Shown here: positions 37,575 to 46,479 of the stretch, one piece after another
Layout of the letters: every line of letters begins with the position of its first letter
Position numbering within the stretch: position 1 is the stretch's first letter
From: Candidatus Abzuiibacterium crystallinum
Lineage (GTDB): Bacteria > Omnitrophota > Omnitrophia > Omnitrophales > Abzuiibacteriaceae
NCBI GenBank assembly: GCA_002787155.1
Contig: PCVY01000075.1
Location: 1-46,492, forward strand
Direction of reading: 5' to 3'
Length of the DNA: 46,492 nucleotides
Position numbers and translations under genes: made by a program
The notes under the pieces: generated by a model
Told to the model about the DNA's origin: nothing
The model's database searches: none
What the model saw: the letters and a program-made list of their open reading frames with translations, nothing else

Positions 37575-40500
37575 TTGACGCTCAAAGCATCCAACTCTTT
37601 GTAAGTTTCGGATAAATTATTTTCAACATTTTGCAGGCTTGCCAACAAAGCTTGATGCCCGGCTTCCATGGTTTGCCCGCTGGCTTTTTCAATTTCCTTT
37701 TTAATTTCCTTTTTCTTACTTTCCAAGAAACGACTTTTAGAGGATAAAACATCCTTTTCTTTTGACTTCATTTGACTAATTTCCTTTTCCAATTGACGCT
37801 TGGTTTTCAGGTGCTGCCGGCGTGTTTTCTTATCTTCTGTTGTTTGCGCCTCTTGGCTGGCTGCTTGATGAGCCGTTTGCTTTCTGTAAAACTCCGCTTT
37901 TTCTGTTTCAAATGCCTGTTTTTCTTGCAGCAGCGTTTTTCTTTCCATTTGCAATTTATCAAGCAGCAAATCTAATTCAACTCGCAGCGCTTGATCTTCT
38001 TGGTCATTTTCCTGGTTATTTTCGGCCGGCTGCTTGATTTCCCCCGACTTTGCTTCGCTTACCCCTGCCTCCATTTGTTCGGCTGCTGCATTTTCCGTTT
38101 CAGATGGCTGCTCTGCTGTTTGACTTTGTTCAGAATCAGAAATTGATTCTTTCACATTTGCAATCTGAGCAATGGCTTTCTCGGTTTGTGCCAAGTCTGC
38201 TTCAATGGTTTGTAGTTTTTGTGTTTCTTCATTTAACTTTTCAATTAATAAAGCATTTTGATCATCTGTTGAAAGTAATCGTCCGGCACTCCGCAAACTT
38301 TCTTTCCCTATCTCAAAACTGCGCTCAAAAAACATGGGCCGTAATTTAATGTTTGCGGCAGCAGCATAATCATAAAGTTCTTCGAGTTCATTCTTTAAGG
38401 TTTGGACTTCTTCATAGCGTCCTTGAATCAGCAGGCTCTCAAGTTGAATTTCTTCCTGTAATTTCGATATATCCTGTTTTTTTTCAGCACTTACCCAACG
38501 GCTTTTCTTTATTCGTTCCGCTTTTTTGATGATACGCGCGTCTTCATTGCCCAAACCAAATGCGAACGAACGCGAGATGGATAAAAACGAATTCAACGGT
38601 GCTGTGATGGGTTTCAACCATTTGCCGCCTGAGAATGAATTGGATTTCATGACTTCTTTTAAATGAGCGATCGCTTCTTCTTTTTGTGAATGCCAGTCTT
38701 CAATTTCGTCCAACCGCTGTCTAATCTCTCTCTCAACCAATTTGACACGTTTCTTCAATTGCCGGCGCGCCGCTATGTCACTGGCTGAATTTCCGCCGAC
38801 ATCCATCGCCTCATTACCTACCTCTTCCACTTTGACCTCAAAATCTTTTGCTTTCCCATAGAAAGTGTTTGAAATGGTATCAATGATTTCATGCTGGCGA
38901 ATCAGTTGTTCACCCAGCCGAGCCTTTTGAAATTGAAGGTCCATTAACATCTGTTCCTGCATGGCTGTTTCATCGTGATCTTGCTCTGAAGCAACCAGCC
39001 ATCGCTTAGTTTTCTCCTCGCCAAACTTGTCTGCGTAAGCTTTTCTTTTCTTTTCAAATTCAAGGACCAATGCTTTTAACTCATCCTCTTGCTTCTCGAT
39101 CTTTTGCTGCTTTTCTTTTAACACACCGCCTTCTGAGTCAATAAGCGCCTGAAGGGAAGCCTGGGTTTGGGGGCTGCCATAACTGTCTTGACCAAATTCC
39201 CCTAAAGATAGATTAACTTGACCTAAGATAGCTTCCTTTTGTTCGCGTTCGCGTCTGAGCGTCTTTAATTCATTGTCGATCTGTGCTAATTTTCCCTGAT
39301 CCTTACCACTCACCACATCCGCATCAGGCGTAGATACGCCCATAAATGGCAGCTTGAAATGCAGCCAGCCTTGACCCGCACCGATGCCCTGCGCAAGCGC
39401 CTCAATTCTTTGCAACTCAAGGGCTAAACGTTCTTTTTCTTCAATCAAAGATTGTTCCCAACTTGAGAAAGCGCGCGCCAACTCAGGCGATGAATTATCT
39501 TTCATTTTCTTCTTTTTCTTTTCCAGCACTTCCCAGCTTTGTTCCCATTCTTTCTCATCCCGCTTGAACGCTTCTTTCCGTTTTGCTAACCGCTCCGTTT
39601 GCGTTTGTTCTAACCAATCACGTTTCTTTTCCAGTTGCTGCATTTCCTGTTTTAATTCGTCTGCTTGCTGTTTAGCAGTTTCTTTGTTTGAAGCCCGCTG
39701 CTGTTTTTGCATGGCGGCAGATTGAATTTGTGACTCAACGCTGCCCAGTTCATTTTGCAGCTGTTCCCGTTCCATATGGTAAGCTTCAAGCGGTGTTTGT
39801 AATTCTTTTAATTTTTCGCGCGCTAACCGGCCGGCACTGGTGTCCGGATATCGATTGACCACGTCTTCGTAATAAAGCGCCGCGCTCTCTAATTGATTCT
39901 GTGATTCATAGTAAGATGCAATGCCATAGCCTTTTTCAGCATCGCGTTCGGCAATTTCCTGGCGAAGCAGCTTCACTTTGTCTGTCACACTGCTTTCAGG
40001 ATGCTGTTCGAGAAAATCAGAAATATTGTTGATGGCATCGTCAATGGCGCGCTCGTCACGGGTGGCATTCTTCGAAAATTCGTATGAAGTTTCCGCTAAT
40101 TGATAGCGGGCTTCCTCCGCCAAGGAGCTGGTAGCATATTGATCGATTAACTTTTGAAAAGCATCCAAGGCGCTTTGATATTGACCTGTTTTACGATAAG
40201 CGGTTCCCAATTGAAATTGGGCTTGGTCACCGTATTTACCATACGGCGCCACTTTGACAATATGCTCGAATATTTGAATGGCGACCGGTAAGCGAGAAAG
40301 AAGCGGAATTCCGATAAACTTATCCTTCCCGCCTTCTAAATACAAATTGCCGATTTGATACAGTCGTTCAATGACCTCTTGAACGTGTTGACTTTGCGGG
40401 TAATGATCGACTAACTTTTGATAAGCTTCCGCAGCGTTTCGGTAATCCGCCTGCTGTTCATAACTAAGACCAATGTAGTACTGGGCTTCAGAGGCATTCC

Positions 40501-40753
40501 AAGCAGAGGGATATTTACGAATTAAATTACGAAATTCTTCAATGGCCCGGCCATGGTCTTTTTGTTCCATAAACTGACGGGCCTGCTGGAACATTTCATC
40601 TGCATAATCTTGGGTTTGCGCATTGTTATCGGTGCTGACAAACTTACCGCTTTCAGGAGACCAAACCCAATTGGCCATGCCGGGAGAAGCAGAAAAAGAG
40701 AGTGCAGATAACAAAATAAGGTGGAAAAAAATATGATTGCGCTTATCACTCAT
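37571..40753 (-). CDS. BamD-like TPR protein with very long coiled-coil C-terminus
   Basis: 1060 residues. A signal peptide (about 1-27, cleavage after GMA) leads to a WVWSPESGKF segment, then tetratricopeptide repeats over about 45-320 in the pattern of BamD/YbgF-type outer-membrane assembly proteins (AEAYQKLVDHYPQS, ALDAFQKLIDQYATS, ALYYEDVVNRYPDT). From about 325 to the end the sequence is almost entirely heptad-rich coiled coil, Lys/Glu/Gln rich, interrupted near 500, 580-590, 690 and 900-930. No lipobox is seen. Coupled to lptE, so a role in outer-membrane biogenesis is inferred. The N-terminal fold assignment is reasonable, the role of the coiled coil unknown. Confidence 0.75.
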   Translation of the reverse strand: MSDKRNHIFFHLILLSALSFSASPGMANWVWSPESGKFVSTDNNAQTQDYADEMFQQARQFMEQKDHGRAIEEFRNLIRKYPSAWNASEAQYYIGLSYEQQADYRNAAEAYQKLVDHYPQSQHVQEVIERLYQIGNLYLEGGKDKFIGIPLLSRLPVAIQIFEHIVKVAPYGKYGDQAQFQLGTAYRKTGQYQSALDAFQKLIDQYATSSLAEEARYQLAETSYEFSKNATRDERAIDDAINNISDFLEQHPESSVTDKVKLLRQEIAERDAEKGYGIASYYESQNQLESAALYYEDVVNRYPDTSAGRLAREKLKELQTPLEAYHMEREQLQNELGSVESQIQSAAMQKQQRASNKETAKQQADELKQEMQQLEKKRDWLEQTQTERLAKRKEAFKRDEKEWEQSWEVLEKKKKKMKDNSSPELARAFSSWEQSLIEEKERLALELQRIEALAQGIGAGQGWLHFKLPFMGVSTPDADVVSGKDQGKLAQIDNELKTLRREREQKEAILGQVNLSLGEFGQDSYGSPQTQASLQALIDSEGGVLKEKQQKIEKQEDELKALVLEFEKKRKAYADKFGEEKTKRWLVASEQDHDETAMQEQMLMDLQFQKARLGEQLIRQHEIIDTISNTFYGKAKDFEVKVEEVGNEAMDVGGNSASDIAARRQLKKRVKLVEREIRQRLDEIEDWHSQKEEAIAHLKEVMKSNSFSGGKWLKPITAPLNSFLSISRSFAFGLGNEDARIIKKAERIKKSRWVSAEKKQDISKLQEEIQLESLLIQGRYEEVQTLKNELEELYDYAAAANIKLRPMFFERSFEIGKESLRSAGRLLSTDDQNALLIEKLNEETQKLQTIEADLAQTEKAIAQIANVKESISDSEQSQTAEQPSETENAAAEQMEAGVSEAKSGEIKQPAENNQENDQEDQALRVELDLLLDKLQMERKTLLQEKQAFETEKAEFYRKQTAHQAASQEAQTTEDKKTRRQHLKTKRQLEKEISQMKSKEKDVLSSKSRFLESKKKEIKKEIEKASGQTMEAGHQALLASLQNVENNLSETYKELDALSVK

Positions 40754-40787
40754 GGCAGATGAACCATTAGGTCTATTTAGGTGTCAC

Positions 40788-40816
40788 TTTATATACTTTT
40801 TATGGGCCAATGTCAA
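40788..40816 (-). promoter_or_regulatory. Promoter of the TPR/coiled-coil-lptE-holA operon
   Basis: On the minus strand TTGACA (40811-40816), 17-bp spacer, TATAAA (40788-40793): a near-consensus promoter. The leader to the ATG at 40753 is about 30 nt. Confidence 0.75.
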
Positions 40817-40854
40817 TGCGATAGAAAACCTCGCCCTTGAGGCCGGAAATAAGA

Positions 40855-40907
40855 CAGGCGTCTTATCTGTGCTTCACCTGAAGGCGTTACGCTAGATAAG
40901 ACGCCTG
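40855..40907. repeat. Hairpin downstream of hup
   Basis: CAGGCGTCTTATCT (40855-40868) and its exact complement (40894-40907), 14-bp stem, 25-nt loop that can itself pair. Beyond the hup stop, between it and the next promoter, so a terminator-like role is plausible; no clear T-tract. Confidence 0.7.
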
Positions 40908-40926
40908 CTGAGGAGACGTCAATTCA

Positions 40927-40946
40927 GGGGTCAAAGACTTTGCCCC
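40927..40946. repeat. Near-palindrome directly after hup
   Basis: GGGGTCAAAGACTTTGCCCC: pairing GGGG/CCCC and CAAAG/CTTTG around one base, with one bulge. It resembles the GGGGTCA palindrome at 19077-19101 in its outer part. Confidence 0.55.
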
Positions 40947-40951
40947 CTCAA

Positions 40952-41224
40952 TTACTTAATGGAACCCTTGAATTCAGAACCTGCTTTGAAGACAGGAACT
41001 TTGCGAGCTTTAATTTGAATTGCCTCGCCTGTTTTTGGGTTACGAGCTTGACGCGCTTTCCGCTGACGGACAAGAAAGCTGCCAAAACCAACTAATTGAA
41101 CGCGCTGCCCTTTTTTAAGAGAAATCTTAATTGAATCCAAAGCACAATTAAGAGCCTCCAAGGCTTTCGCTTTCGAAATATCGGTTTTCTGTGCGATTTC
41201 TGCTGCCAACTCCAATTTATTCAT
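40952..41224 (-). CDS. hup: HU-family DNA-binding protein
   Basis: 90 residues, canonical HU length. MNKLELAAEIAQKTDISKAKA start, GFGSFLVRQRKARQARNPKTGEAIQI arm with the minor-groove Pro in RNPKTGE, and a VPVFKAGSEFK ending. Dimeric nucleoid protein that bends DNA. A strong AAGGAGG is about eight bases before the ATG. It follows gpsA after 55 bp and may be co-transcribed with it. Confidence 0.95.
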   Translation of the reverse strand: MNKLELAAEIAQKTDISKAKALEALNCALDSIKISLKKGQRVQLVGFGSFLVRQRKARQARNPKTGEAIQIKARKVPVFKAGSEFKGSIK

Positions 41225-41279
41225 TGAATGCCACCTCCTTTCGTGTCAGGAATTTATTTTCTCAATCATCAACCAGTGC

Positions 41280-42305
41280 TCACGCCCCGCTAAAATTATA
41301 GGGCCGCAGCTCTTCCTTGGCTTCCCGCTGCATCAAAGACTCAACCGCCTCAATGGCGCGTTTACCTTCATGGAGAATTTGATAAATTTGTTCCATGATC
41401 GGTGTTTCGACGTGATACTTGAGTCTTAATTCGTGAACAGACCGCGCTGTTTCCACGCCTTCCGCCACTTGATCCATGTCTTTTAGAATTTGTTGAAGTG
41501 AAAGACCTTTGCCGAGCAGCTCGCCGACGCGCCGGTTTCGGCCATATTCGGAAATACAGGTCGTAATTAAATCGCCAATGCCTGATAAACCAAAAAAAGT
41601 ATTAGGATTAGCCCCCATTTGAACGCCTAAGTGCGTCATTTCAAATATGCCCCGTGCCAGCAAAGCTGCTTTGGTGTTCGCGCCAAAACCAAGCCCGTCG
41701 CAAATCCCGGCTGCAATGGCAATGACATTCTTGAGCGCCCCTGCTAATTCGACGCCTACAACATCGTGCTGGACATAAATCCTAAAGCGCGGTCCCCGCA
41801 AGGCCTTTTGAACCGTTTCGGCAATGAGTTTATCTTTTGAAGCAGCAACCACTAAGGTGGGAATGTTACGCGCGACTTCTTCGGCGTGAGAAGGGCCTGA
41901 GAGCACGGCTAAATTTACATTGCCCAAGACCTGCGTGATAATTTGTGAAGGGCAAAGCAAAGTTTTCTTTTCAATGCCTTTAGCGACACTGACAAGAATT
42001 TTTTTAGATAAGTCAAACCCTTTCAGTTGAAACAAAACATTACGCAAATACAGGGTAGGCACTGCCAAGACAACCAGATCACCGGAATCGACGGCTTCTT
42101 TGATGTCGCTGGTGATCACCAATTCTTCGGGCAGCGGGATGCCGGGCAAATATTTTTTGTTTTCGCGCTTCTCCCTCAAAATGACCGCATATTCCGGGAA
42201 AGCGCTCCATAAGATTGTTTTGTGCCCCGCGCGCAAACTAACGAGCGCTAAGCCCGTTCCCCAACCACCGTCTCCCAGTACTGATACGCGATTAAACTTA
42301 GCCAT
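41280..42305 (-). CDS. gpsA: NAD(P)-dependent glycerol-3-phosphate dehydrogenase
   Basis: 341 residues from ATG at 42305; an in-frame TTG at 42317 would add four residues. It reduces dihydroxyacetone phosphate to sn-glycerol 3-phosphate for phospholipid synthesis. Nucleotide loop GDGGWG at 11-16 (usually GAGSWG), AVLSGPSHAEEV, catalytic-Lys segment AGALKNVIAIAAGICDGL, and NTKAALLARGIFEM with the substrate-binding Arg are present. Confidence 0.95.
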   Translation of the reverse strand: MAKFNRVSVLGDGGWGTGLALVSLRAGHKTILWSAFPEYAVILREKRENKKYLPGIPLPEELVITSDIKEAVDSGDLVVLAVPTLYLRNVLFQLKGFDLSKKILVSVAKGIEKKTLLCPSQIITQVLGNVNLAVLSGPSHAEEVARNIPTLVVAASKDKLIAETVQKALRGPRFRIYVQHDVVGVELAGALKNVIAIAAGICDGLGFGANTKAALLARGIFEMTHLGVQMGANPNTFFGLSGIGDLITTCISEYGRNRRVGELLGKGLSLQQILKDMDQVAEGVETARSVHELRLKYHVETPIMEQIYQILHEGKRAIEAVESLMQREAKEELRPYNFSGA

Positions 42306-42374
42306 AAAGCCATTCAATGAGTGATGAAATAAAAAGTTAAACGCTTGGAATTGCCCAACTAGTAAGGCTTGGTG

Positions 42375-42403
42375 AGTGTAGCACGCTGAGAGAAGACGGT
42401 CAA
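42375..42403 (-). promoter_or_regulatory. Promoter of gpsA(-hup)
   Basis: On the minus strand TTGACC (42398-42403), 17-bp spacer, TACACT (42375-42380). Start would lie near 42368, about 63 nt before the gpsA ATG. Confidence 0.55.
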
Positions 42404-42413
42404 TTGAAACTTG

Positions 42414-42737
42414 CTATTTTCCTTTAGCAGTTTTGCTTTTTTGACCGGAAAAATCTTTTTTGGGCAAAGCAGAAACGGATTCTTTGTTTTTTGATTCGGG
42501 TTTGGGTTCTGATTTTTCCGATTTTTTGTCCGCTGCCGCCTGCTTGTGATACTGGCTGCTCCGGTAATCCGTTTGATAAAATCCGCTTCCTTTAAACAAA
42601 ATACCTGCGCCGGCACCGATTAAACGGCGCACCTTGCCGCTGCAAGTCGGACACTTCTTAATCGGTTTTTCCGTCATACTTTGAAACTTCTCAAACCGAT
42701 TTTGGCAGTTTTCGCACTCGTATTCGTAGGTCGGCAT
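42414..42737 (-). CDS. FmdB-type zinc-ribbon protein
   Basis: 107 residues. Starts MPTYEYECENC, with Cys8/Cys11 and Cys29/Cys32 forming the CxxC-CxxC ribbon of the FmdB family, then a Lys/Ser/Glu-rich disordered tail (about 65-107). The family's role is uncertain and has been loosely tied to regulation. It starts three bases after the dnaJ stop and closes the heat-shock operon. Confidence 0.9.
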   Translation of the reverse strand: MPTYEYECENCQNRFEKFQSMTEKPIKKCPTCSGKVRRLIGAGAGILFKGSGFYQTDYRSSQYHKQAAADKKSEKSEPKPESKNKESVSALPKKDFSGQKSKTAKGK

Positions 42738-42740
42738 GGC

Positions 42741-43862
42741 TTAATTGAATCTCTCTTTCCATTTGCTAAACAAACTTTTCAGTTTTGATTCCTGATGACT
42801 CTCAGAAAAACTTTCGAGCAGTTGCCGCTGCGCATCGCTTAGGTGTTTCGGAATTTCAACCGTGACACGCACCAACTGACTGCCTTGGTTTCGTCCGTGG
42901 ACATCCGGGAAACCCTTACCGCTTAACTTGAGCACAGTGCCCGGTTGGGTACCTGCCGGAATCTTTAGTTGAACATGACCGTAAAGCGTCGGCGCTTCAA
43001 CGCTCGTCCCCAATGCAGCCTGAACCATGCTAATTTTTGTTTCGCACAAGACATCATTGCCATCACGTTCAAAAATAGGATGCGGTTTAACCATAATGAG
43101 TACATATAAATCACCGGGTTCGCCGGCGCGTTCACCAATTTCACCGCCGCCGCCAATTTTGATCCGGTTACCCGTATCAATCCCGGCAGGTACCTTGAGT
43201 TCGATTTGACGCTTGCGCCGCATGAGCCCTGAGCCTTGGCAATGTCGGCACAGTTTCTCAATATACTCCCCTTGCCCGTGACAACGGGGGCAAGTCTGAC
43301 GAAATGAGAAAAAAGCTTGGTTCATTCTAATTTCGCCGCTGCCGCCGCATTCATGACAGGTGCTCTTTTTTGAACCGGGTTCGGCGCCGCTGCCGCCGCA
43401 AGGTTTGCAAGTTTCGGAGCGGGGCACTTCAATCTTCACGGTTTTGCCAAAAGCCGCGTCTTCAAAAGAAATTTCTAAATGATATTCAAGATCAACGCCC
43501 CGCCGTGATCGTCTGCGCCGTCCGCCCCGGGAAGGACCGCCGCCAAAGAAATCCTCAAAGATATCGCCAAAGATGTCGCCAAATCCTTCAAAAGCATTTT
43601 CAAATCCCTGAAATCCTTGGAAACCGGAACCGCCCAACGAATGGCCAAATTGATCGTATTGGGAACGCTTTTGAGCATCACTTAAAACGGCGTACGCTTC
43701 CGCTGCTTCTTTAAATTTTTCTTCAGCTGCTTTATCGCCGGGATTGCGGTCGGGATGAAACTTGAGAGCAAGTTTTCGGTAGGCTTTTTTAATTTCATCC
43801 GCCGAAGCGCTGCGGCTGACCCCAAGGACTTCGTAATAATCTCTTTTTTTAGTACTCGCCAT
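42741..43862 (-). CDS. dnaJ: Chaperone DnaJ
   Basis: 373 residues, full-length type I J-protein. J domain with His36-Pro37-Asp38, a Gly/Phe-rich region (about 75-110), four CxxCxGxG zinc repeats (about 147-215), and two C-terminal beta domains. Works with DnaK and GrpE. It follows grpE after 14 bp. dnaK, normally between grpE and dnaJ, is absent here. Confidence 0.97.
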   Translation of the reverse strand: MASTKKRDYYEVLGVSRSASADEIKKAYRKLALKFHPDRNPGDKAAEEKFKEAAEAYAVLSDAQKRSQYDQFGHSLGGSGFQGFQGFENAFEGFGDIFGDIFEDFFGGGPSRGGRRRRSRRGVDLEYHLEISFEDAAFGKTVKIEVPRSETCKPCGGSGAEPGSKKSTCHECGGSGEIRMNQAFFSFRQTCPRCHGQGEYIEKLCRHCQGSGLMRRKRQIELKVPAGIDTGNRIKIGGGGEIGERAGEPGDLYVLIMVKPHPIFERDGNDVLCETKISMVQAALGTSVEAPTLYGHVQLKIPAGTQPGTVLKLSGKGFPDVHGRNQGSQLVRVTVEIPKHLSDAQRQLLESFSESHQESKLKSLFSKWKERFN

Positions 43863-43876
43863 ATGTTTCCTTAATT

Positions 43877-44476
43877 TTAGCCGGAAGCGCCTTCGGTTTC
43901 GGGCGGTGTCTTTGATTTGTAAACTTTTACTTTGGCATGACGAATCACTTTGTCACGCAGCAAATATCCCGTCAACTCCTCGGAAGCAATCAGACCGTCT
44001 TCTTGGCTGTCTGTCTCAACACTGCCAACGGCGTCATGCCACTGCGGATCAAAGACCTTCCCCACGACATTCATTTTTGTCAAACCTTGTTCTTTCAGCA
44101 CATCTTGAAATTGTTTATAAATAAGTTCGATACCGCTCCAAACCGATTGAACGGTCGGGTCATTAATTTCTCCTTGATGGGACAGAGCTCTTTCGAAGTT
44201 GTCCAGCACAGGTAACAATTCCAAAAAAAGACCTTCCAAAGCATACTTAGAAAATTCTTCGCGGTCTTTGGCAATCCTTTTCTTGGCGTTTTCATAGTCA
44301 GCGGCGGATCTTAACATTTGTTCTTTGACCGCTTCAAGTGCCTGTAATTTATCTAATAAAAGCTGGTATTCGGCTTGAGAGACAGACGATTGATCGGCAT
44401 TTTCGGCTGCGGGTGACTCCGCCGTTTTTTCTGTCTTCTCGGCTTGCTGATGCTTATGTTTATGATCTTTCGACAC
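43877..44476 (-). CDS. grpE: Nucleotide exchange factor GrpE
   Basis: 199 residues. A charged disordered N-terminus (1-40), a long helix (about 45-100; [21 protein letters not shown] is typical) and the C-terminal beta domain with [12 protein letters not shown]. It exchanges ADP for ATP on DnaK. The start codon is GTG; AAGGAG lies nine bases upstream. It follows hrcA after 33 bp. Confidence 0.95.
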   Translation of the reverse strand: MSKDHKHKHQQAEKTEKTAESPAAENADQSSVSQAEYQLLLDKLQALEAVKEQMLRSAADYENAKKRIAKDREEFSKYALEGLFLELLPVLDNFERALSHQGEINDPTVQSVWSGIELIYKQFQDVLKEQGLTKMNVVGKVFDPQWHDAVGSVETDSQEDGLIASEELTGYLLRDKVIRHAKVKVYKSKTPPETEGASG

Positions 44477-44509
44477 CTGATATCACTCCTTTTTTTTAAA
44501 TGATGTACA

Positions 44510-45544
44510 TTACAAAAGTTCTTCTAACGCACTCGAAAGACGCCGTGCCACATGGTCCACAATTCCGATCACGCGTGCATATGGCATGCGTTTAGGGCCT
44601 AAAACACCCAAGGTTCCCATCACCTGATGCCCCAGATAATATTGAGATGTTATTAAAGCACAATCTTGTATTTCAGATTGATTATTTTCATGGCCAATCC
44701 TGACATAAACTTGCTGCAACTCAGGCAGATGACTGGAAATCTCACAAAGTGTCTGCCGCTCTTCTAAAATTTGAAAAAGTCTCTTTGCCTTTTCAAAATC
44801 AGATTGAAACTCGGGCTGTTTGACAACATAACGGGAACCGTCCAAGCAGACCCGGCGCTCACTGTTTAAATCAAAAACGTTTGAAGCGATGTAATGTGCG
44901 CGGCGATATAATAGATGTAACGAGTCTCGCGCTTCGGCCAACCGCGTTTGCAAGTACTGGCAAACTTCCGGCAAAGTCTTCCCTGTAATTTCTAAATTAA
45001 CGAACTGGTTTAAGCGCGCCATTTCGTCTTCGCTCACTACCTCATCCATCGGTAAAATCTTATGCAAAACCATGCCGGTGGTTGACGTCCAAACCACTAA
45101 AATGTGTGTTTGGCCAAAAGGGACCAAATCGATTCGCTTGAGCGTTAATTCATTCTGATCCGGAAACAAAACCCAGCTGGCCTGTTCCGTTAGGAATGCC
45201 AACACATGGCTGGTACGTTCAATCAAATCTTCAACGCTCTTAACGCGTTGCCTGAATTCCCAGGCAATGACCCCTGCATCAGCCGGATCAAGATGCCGAG
45301 CCGGAAGTACGTCAACATATAAACGATACCCCCTATCAGTTGGAATACGGCCCGCGGAAGTATGCGGGTGTGTTATTAAACCACAGGATTCTAAATAAAC
45401 CATCTCGTTACGGATGGTCGCCGAAGAAATGGCATTTGGAAATCCGGCGGCAATGGTTTTAGAACCGACCGGAAGAGCCGTTTCAATGTAACGATTAACA
45501 ATGATCGCCAATACCTGTTGTTGTCTTTCAGTTAAATGTTCCAC
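44510..45544 (-). CDS. hrcA: Heat-shock repressor HrcA
   Basis: 344 residues. An N-terminal winged helix (LTERQQQVLAIIVNRYIETALPVGSKTIA; SSATIRNEMVYLESCGLI) and IPTDRGYRLYVD are HrcA hallmarks, followed by the GAF-like dimerisation domain. It binds CIRCE; the operator lies in its own leader. Start is GTG with GAGGG upstream. First gene of hrcA-grpE-dnaJ-fmdB. Confidence 0.96.
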   Translation of the reverse strand: MEHLTERQQQVLAIIVNRYIETALPVGSKTIAAGFPNAISSATIRNEMVYLESCGLITHPHTSAGRIPTDRGYRLYVDVLPARHLDPADAGVIAWEFRQRVKSVEDLIERTSHVLAFLTEQASWVLFPDQNELTLKRIDLVPFGQTHILVVWTSTTGMVLHKILPMDEVVSEDEMARLNQFVNLEITGKTLPEVCQYLQTRLAEARDSLHLLYRRAHYIASNVFDLNSERRVCLDGSRYVVKQPEFQSDFEKAKRLFQILEERQTLCEISSHLPELQQVYVRIGHENNQSEIQDCALITSQYYLGHQVMGTLGVLGPKRMPYARVIGIVDHVARRLSSALEELL

Positions 45545-45576
45545 AAATCCCTCAAAATAAATATTTTAGGTGAGAA

Positions 45577-45603
45577 TCAGCACTCTTGCCCTGAGAGTGC
45601 TAT
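45577..45603. promoter_or_regulatory. CIRCE operator
   Basis: On the minus strand TAGCACTC, nine bases, GAGTGCTGA; on the plus strand TCAGCACTC (45577-45585), nine bases, GAGTGCTAT (45595-45603). It fits the CIRCE consensus in nearly all positions and lies just downstream of the -10, so HrcA would block transcription of its own operon. Confidence 0.9.
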
Positions 45604-45614
45604 TTAGGGGGTGG

Positions 45615-45642
45615 ATTATACCAAAGCTGGATAGAAATTCAA
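45615..45642 (-). promoter_or_regulatory. Promoter of the hrcA operon
   Basis: On the minus strand TTGAAT (45637-45642), 16-bp spacer, TATAAT (45615-45620). The CIRCE element starts twelve bases downstream of the -10. Confidence 0.75.
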
Positions 45643-45672
45643 GAAGGCGGCAAACCAGAGGCCTGCCGGCTA

Positions 45673-46257
45673 TCATTTAGCAAGGTATTTAAGGAGGAAA
45701 AAACCACCGATTAAAAGAAACGTGAATAGGAAGGAAAGAATATTGAAATAGCGATCCAAAAAAACTTTTATTTTTGGACCAAACCATCTCAACAAACCAG
45801 CCACCAAGAAAAATCTTCCTCCCCTGCTTAAAACAGAGGCGGTTGTAAAAACAAAAAGATTGATGTGGCAAACCCCTGCGGTAATGGTAAAAACCTTATA
45901 AGGAATTGGTGTGAAACCCGCTACGAACACTGCCCAAAAATCATAAGTTTGATAAAGCCCCTTCACTTTGTCAAAAATGGCTTCACTGAAAACATGATGG
46001 AAAAACCATTGCGAAGTGATATGCCAAAATTCATAACCTATCGCATAACCGAGCAAACCACCCATGACTGAACCGCACAAACAAACAGCGGCATACTTTA
46101 CCCACTTCGTGGGAAACGATAAGACCATGGCAATTAATAATAGATCCGGCGGCACCGGAAAAAAAGACGCCTCTGCAAACGCAATGAAGAAAAGTGCCGC
46201 TTTCGCATGCGGTGTCTGCGCCCAATGTAAAACCCAATGATATAAACGTTTGAGCAT
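45673..46257 (-). CDS. DedA/YqaA-type (SNARE-associated Golgi/VTT) membrane protein
   Basis: 194 residues with about five hydrophobic segments. The stretch EASFFPVPPDLLLIAM near 29-44 and AGFTPIPYKVFTITAG near 115-130 are the conserved VTT/DedA core, most like the short YqaA branch. DedA-family proteins handle lipid carriers such as undecaprenyl phosphate or phosphatidylethanolamine; the substrate here is unknown. The C-terminal basic/hydrophobic tail is a final membrane helix. Confidence 0.85.
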   Translation of the reverse strand: MLKRLYHWVLHWAQTPHAKAALFFIAFAEASFFPVPPDLLLIAMVLSFPTKWVKYAAVCLCGSVMGGLLGYAIGYEFWHITSQWFFHHVFSEAIFDKVKGLYQTYDFWAVFVAGFTPIPYKVFTITAGVCHINLFVFTTASVLSRGGRFFLVAGLLRWFGPKIKVFLDRYFNILSFLFTFLLIGGFFLLKYLAK

Positions 46258-46266
46258 GAATAGAAT

Positions 46267-46479
46267 CTAACCGGTTAAAGATGAGGATTGATCGGATTGA
46301 TCTTTTTTAATACGGTTCATGATGGCTTGTCTGAGATCTTGATAAAACAAACGAGCCTCGACTGACTGGTTGAGAAAATTGATGACGTGCGCTTCTTCTT
46401 CCTTAGGGTCTGCTGAAAAACGTTTTGTGGATATTTTTAAAAGATCTCTGGAACTTCCTGCCGCCTGATTCGTTTCGTT
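46267..46479 (-). other. Coding-like open frame with no usable start codon
   Basis: An open frame of 70 codons ends at a TAG (46267-46269) nine bases before the DedA-type start, with an in-frame TAA at 46480-46482. The reading KRFSADPKEEEAHVINFLNQ and following EARLFYQDLRQAIMNRIKK looks like a real helical protein, but the only ATG comes too late, with 17 residues to go. It may be the C-terminal end of a gene that begins by a rare start, or a broken gene. No family recognised. Confidence 0.35.
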
